This document shows, one piece after another, positions 5,492 to 7,555 of a DNA stretch of 7,555 nucleotides. Within the stretch, counting starts at the first letter, position 1. Each line of letters begins with the position of its first letter. Below the pieces are notes generated by a model. The model did not search any database, was not told the origin of the DNA, and worked only from the letters and a program-made list of their open reading frames with translations. The stretch is from positions 1 through 7,555 of the forward strand of contig JAHWHN010000023.1 of NCBI GenBank assembly GCA_019323235.1, in the 5' to 3' direction. The DNA comes from Candidatus Woesearchaeota archaeon (lineage in GTDB: Archaea > Nanobdellota > Nanobdellia > Woesearchaeales > JABIAG01). The position numbers and the translations under genes are program-made.

Positions 5492-6655
5492 TTAGATAAA
5501 TTCTATACCTAAACCATCACTCATTTGTTCTTTATCTTTCATAACAGAAGTTCTTTTACTACCAAATATTTGAGTAGAATTAACTCCAGTTATAATTATC
5601 AGAACTTTAAGAGTTCCTTTTAGATCTTCAGAGATTTGAGCTCCCCAAATAATATTAGCATCAGGATCTAATTTTTCTGAAATTGTAGCAATTACTTTTC
5701 TAGCTTCTTCTAAAGATAAATTACTACCACCTGAAACATTAATTAATGCACCAGTCGCACCAGAAACATCTACATTTATCAAAGGGTTGTTCATTGCTTT
5801 TTCAACAGCCTCTTGAGCTCTATTTTCAGAGTCAGATTCTCCAACACTAATTAATGAAACTCCTCCATCACCCATTACTGTTCTAATATCTGCGAAATCT
5901 AAGTTTACTAAACCAGTTCTTGTAACTAATTCAGCAATACCTTTAACAGCATTAGTTAAAATTTCATCAGCCACCTTAAAAGCAGTTCTTAATGGTAAAT
6001 CTGGAGCTAATTCAATTAACTTATCGTTAGGAATTACAATTAAAGTATCAACAATACTTTCAAGTTTTTCTAAACCATCTAAAGCATTTTCATATCTTTT
6101 CTTACCTTCCATAGTGAAAGGCATAGTTACAATTCCAACAGTTAAAGCACCAGCTTTTTTACAAATATCAGCAATAACCGGAGCAGAACCAGTACCAGTT
6201 CCACCACCCATACCACAAGTAATGAAAACTAAATCAGCATTATCAACAGCTTTTCTAATTTCATGTTCTGATTCGTGAGCAGCCTCTTCTCCCAATTTAG
6301 GCATAGAACCAGCTCCTAATCCACGAGTAGTTTCTCTTCCTATTAGAATTTTAATATCTGCACTTGCATATAATAAATCCTGAGCATCAGTATTGACAGC
6401 TATAGTCTCACAACCTTGAACTCCAACTTCAGTAAGTCTATTGATAGTATTATTACCACCACCACCTGCTCCAAAAATTTTGATAGAAGCTTTATGAGCA
6501 GCTAGTAATTCTTCTAGTCTTTCATCCATCTCATTAGTTTCATAATTCTGAGCAACTTCCTTAAAACTCTCTATCCTATTTTCATTGATTCTAGGTTCTT
6601 GATTCATCCTGTTCTCACTGATTCTAGGCTCTTGAGAATAATTATGTTCTTCCAT
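5492..6655 (-). CDS. ftsZ: Cell division GTPase FtsZ
   Basis: FtsZ is the tubulin homologue that polymerises with GTP into the mid-cell division ring. The 387-aa protein shows the nucleotide-binding GAGGGGNNT loop (62-70), the tubulin signature GGGTGTGSAP (150-159), TMPFTMEG at 177-184 and the T7 synergy loop NLDFADIRTVM (251-261), whose D253 and D256 complete the GTPase site of the adjacent subunit. All catalytic elements are intact. A 55-residue N-terminal extension precedes the core and contains a tandem 11-residue repeat (8-29). The C-terminus is short and ends in GLGIEFI, possibly the peptide that contacts membrane anchors. The start at 6655 is supported by GGGGGAG four bases upstream; M17 is a weaker alternative. 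FKBP lies 47 bp upstream on the same strand. Archaea often have FtsZ1 and FtsZ2; I cannot assign the subtype. Confidence 0.97.
   Translation of the reverse strand: MEEHNYSQEPRISENRMNQEPRINENRIESFKEVAQNYETNEMDERLEELLAAHKASIKIFGAGGGGNNTINRLTEVGVQGCETIAVNTDAQDLLYASADIKILIGRETTRGLGAGSMPKLGEEAAHESEHEIRKAVDNADLVFITCGMGGGTGTGSAPVIADICKKAGALTVGIVTMPFTMEGKKRYENALDGLEKLESIVDTLIVIPNDKLIELAPDLPLRTAFKVADEILTNAVKGIAELVTRTGLVNLDFADIRTVMGDGGVSLISVGESDSENRAQEAVEKAMNNPLINVDVSGATGALINVSGGSNLSLEEARKVIATISEKLDPDANIIWGAQISEDLKGTLKVLIIITGVNSTQIFGSKRTSVMKDKEQMSDGLGIEFI
6569..6634 (-). repeat. Tandem 33-bp repeat coding two QEPRI-ENR units in FtsZ
   Basis: Two adjacent 33-bp units (6634-6602 and 6601-6569) are in frame and match at 26 of 33 bases. 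They encode QEPRISENRMN and QEPRINENRIE. Many of the differences are at silent positions, which suggests an older duplication kept under protein-level constraint. The units lie in the flexible N-terminal extension, outside the GTPase fold. Confidence 0.85.
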
Positions 6656-6659
6656 TTAA

Positions 6660-6666
6660 CTCCCCC
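6660..6666 (-). promoter_or_regulatory. Strong ribosome binding site of ftsZ
   Basis: GGGGGAG on the minus strand, four bases before the ATG at 6655. It is the most G-rich site in the window and decides the ftsZ start in favour of the longest N-terminus. Confidence 0.7.
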
Positions 6667-6702
6667 GTTATAAATAAACAATAAAATTAAAAGAATTTCT
6701 AT

Positions 6703-7329
6703 TTAAGAGCTTTTATTGTCTTCAAAAGTTATTTTTTTCTCTATAAATTCAGAAATTCTCTTAGAAATAATTTCTTGAACGCTTTCTGGAATTTTTCCAT
6801 GAATAACGATATTTCCGTCCTTTTCTTCAACTTTTGGAGCAATTTGTGCTTCAATTGCTAACAAAGCTTTAACTTTTTCAACATCATCTTCAACATCTTT
6901 TAAGACTTCAACTTCATAAATTAAGTCTTTTCCAGCTAAAGGATGATTAAAATCAACCATACATCTACCACCAGAAACACTCTTTATTGTAGCAATAGTG
7001 CCATCAATATTTAATTGTAATCCAGGGAATGGTCTAATATTATTTTGTTTGATTTTTTGAGTAGGAATTAATTGAATTAATTTAGCATCTCTTTTACCGA
7101 ATCCATCTTCTGCAGGAATTTCAAAAGTATATTTACCAGCTTTTTTGCCTTCTAATTCTTTGTCTAGGCCTTTAATAATATGTCCTTCGCCAATACAAAT
7201 AGTAATTGGTTTGTATTCAGCCTTATTTCCAAAAATATTATTCTCTTTAGCTACTTTTTCGATAGTAGTGTCAAAAACTTCCCCATCTTTAATTTTACCT
7301 GTATATTCTAGTTCAACAAATCTCTTCAT
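6703..7329 (-). CDS. FKBP-type peptidyl-prolyl isomerase, long archaeal (SlyD-like) type
   Basis: A cytosolic prolyl cis-trans isomerase and folding helper. The 208-aa protein has a split FKBP domain: YTGKIKDGEVFDTT (9-22), then ITICIGEGHIIKGLDKELEG (42-61) and IPAEDGFGKR (71-80). This is interrupted by an insert-in-flap domain (about 85-125) and completed by VDFNHPLAGKDLIYEVEVL (125-143). The NHPLAGK motif and the insert are typical of SlyD-like FKBPs, in which the insert supplies chaperone activity. A further 60-residue alpha/beta domain (about 150-208) matches the layout of long archaeal FKBPs such as the 26-kDa Methanocaldococcus type. There is no signal peptide. The ATG at 7329 begins the family N-terminus and lies about 12 nt after the start predicted from the BRE/TATA element. 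ftsZ follows 47 bp downstream, possibly co-transcribed. Confidence 0.95.
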   Translation of the reverse strand: MKRFVELEYTGKIKDGEVFDTTIEKVAKENNIFGNKAEYKPITICIGEGHIIKGLDKELEGKKAGKYTFEIPAEDGFGKRDAKLIQLIPTQKIKQNNIRPFPGLQLNIDGTIATIKSVSGGRCMVDFNHPLAGKDLIYEVEVLKDVEDDVEKVKALLAIEAQIAPKVEEKDGNIVIHGKIPESVQEIISKRISEFIEKKITFEDNKSS

Positions 7330-7363
7330 TTTAATACCTTAACATATGGAGGTAAAAAGTAAA

Positions 7364-7378
7364 TTTATAAATATTTCG
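7364..7378 (-). promoter_or_regulatory. BRE and TATA box for the FKBP gene
   Basis: On the minus strand CGAAA (7378-7374) abuts a TATA element that includes TTTATAAA (7371-7364). This is the best BRE/TATA match in the window. The predicted start is about 7341, giving a leader of about 12 nt with a weak AAGGT before the ATG. It may also drive ftsZ. Confidence 0.65.
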
Positions 7379-7402
7379 ACTTATTAGGTAAGTAATTAAA
7401 TG

Positions 7403-7418
7403 ACTACTTCTAAGTAGT
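7403..7418. promoter_or_regulatory. 16-bp palindrome, candidate operator
   Basis: ACTACTT-CT-AAGTAGT is a perfect inverted repeat with 7-bp arms. It lies in the divergent intergenic region, 25 bp beyond the FKBP BRE and 14 bp before the plus-strand TATA box at 7433. The size and position suit a dimeric helix-turn-helix regulator acting on the right-edge gene, the FKBP gene or both. No matching regulator is identified here. Confidence 0.45.
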
Positions 7419-7432
7419 TAAAAAACACAAAC

Positions 7433-7440
7433 TTTATATA
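7433..7440 (+). promoter_or_regulatory. TATA box for the right-edge gene
   Basis: TTTATATA centred near 7436.5 predicts a start at about 7463. This leaves a leader of about 13 nt that contains GAGG (7466-7469), six bases before the ATG at 7476. Unlike the other plus-strand genes, this one therefore has both a short leader and a ribosome binding site. Confidence 0.6.
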
Positions 7441-7475
7441 TGAGTAATGCATACATAATTAAAAAGAGGAATAAA

Positions 7476-7555
7476 ATGAATCTAGATAAAAAAATTATGA
7501 AAGAAATTGCTAAGGAAATTCTTTGTTTTACTTTAGCTTGCGGTTCTGTTGGAGG
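7476..7555 (+). CDS. N-terminal fragment of an unidentified protein (runs off the window)
   Basis: The frame is open from the ATG at 7476 to the end of the window (26 complete codons), starting MNLDKKIMKEIAKEIL and continuing into a small-residue and hydrophobic stretch with two cysteines (C17 and C22) ending near GSVGG. A TATA box, a GAGG ribosome binding site at proper spacing and the palindrome upstream all support a real gene. The visible part looks like an amphipathic helix followed by a more hydrophobic segment, perhaps the start of a membrane span or a buried helix. Too little is visible to name a family. Confidence 0.65.
   Translation, partial: MNLDKKIMKEIAKEILCFTLACGSVG

Noticed and set aside
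7145..7342. A 65-codon plus-strand frame antisense to the FKBP N-terminus
   Set aside because: It is an antisense shadow of a gene with clear FKBP motifs; its hydrophobic look comes from the reverse complement of lysine/glutamate codons.

Overview
The window looks like a chromosomal segment from a low-GC archaeon. The evidence is an archaeal-type translation and transcription set: L11, a two-domain Spt5 and a 62-residue SecE/Sec61-gamma. FtsZ and a long archaeal FKBP accompany them, several genes have TATA boxes about 26-27 bp upstream of the predicted transcript start, and there are no bacterial -10/-35 promoters. The strong A+T bias, compact spacing and lineage-restricted proteins hint at a DPANN archaeon (Woesearchaeota/Pacearchaeota-like), but that placement is inference.

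The minus strand carries a housekeeping backbone, read from right to left: FKBP prolyl isomerase (7329-6703), ftsZ (6655-5492), secE (4546-4358), spt5 (4348-3881) and rpl11 (2690-1992). The order ftsZ-secE-spt5-rpl11 is a known archaeal arrangement. Here it is split by plus-strand genes: an orphan at 4692-5438 sits between ftsZ and secE, and a flavodoxin-fold oxidoreductase plus an ASCH/PUA-like protein (2856-3861) sit between spt5 and rpl11. A second orphan (1123-1938) lies beyond rpl11, converging on it. The left edge holds the 3' part of a B12-binding radical SAM gene, and the right edge holds the first codons of an unidentified plus-strand gene.

Two gene-start styles are visible. The plus-strand accessory genes at 1123, 2856 and 4692 have a TATA-like box centred about 26-28 bp before the ATG, so their mRNAs should be leaderless. 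Several backbone genes have purine-rich ribosome binding sites (rpl11, spt5, ftsZ). rpl11 also has a roughly 70-nt, unusually GC-rich leader that can fold and contains a seven-codon upstream ORF.

The points most worth a second look are this rpl11 leader, the 70-residue C-terminal extension of L11, the interrupted backbone, the 7-bp-arm palindrome between the divergent FKBP and right-edge promoters, the 11-residue tandem repeat at the FtsZ N-terminus, and two unrecognised leaderless genes. I see no rRNA, tRNA, CRISPR array or insertion sequence. No clearly new multi-gene system can be demonstrated from this window alone.
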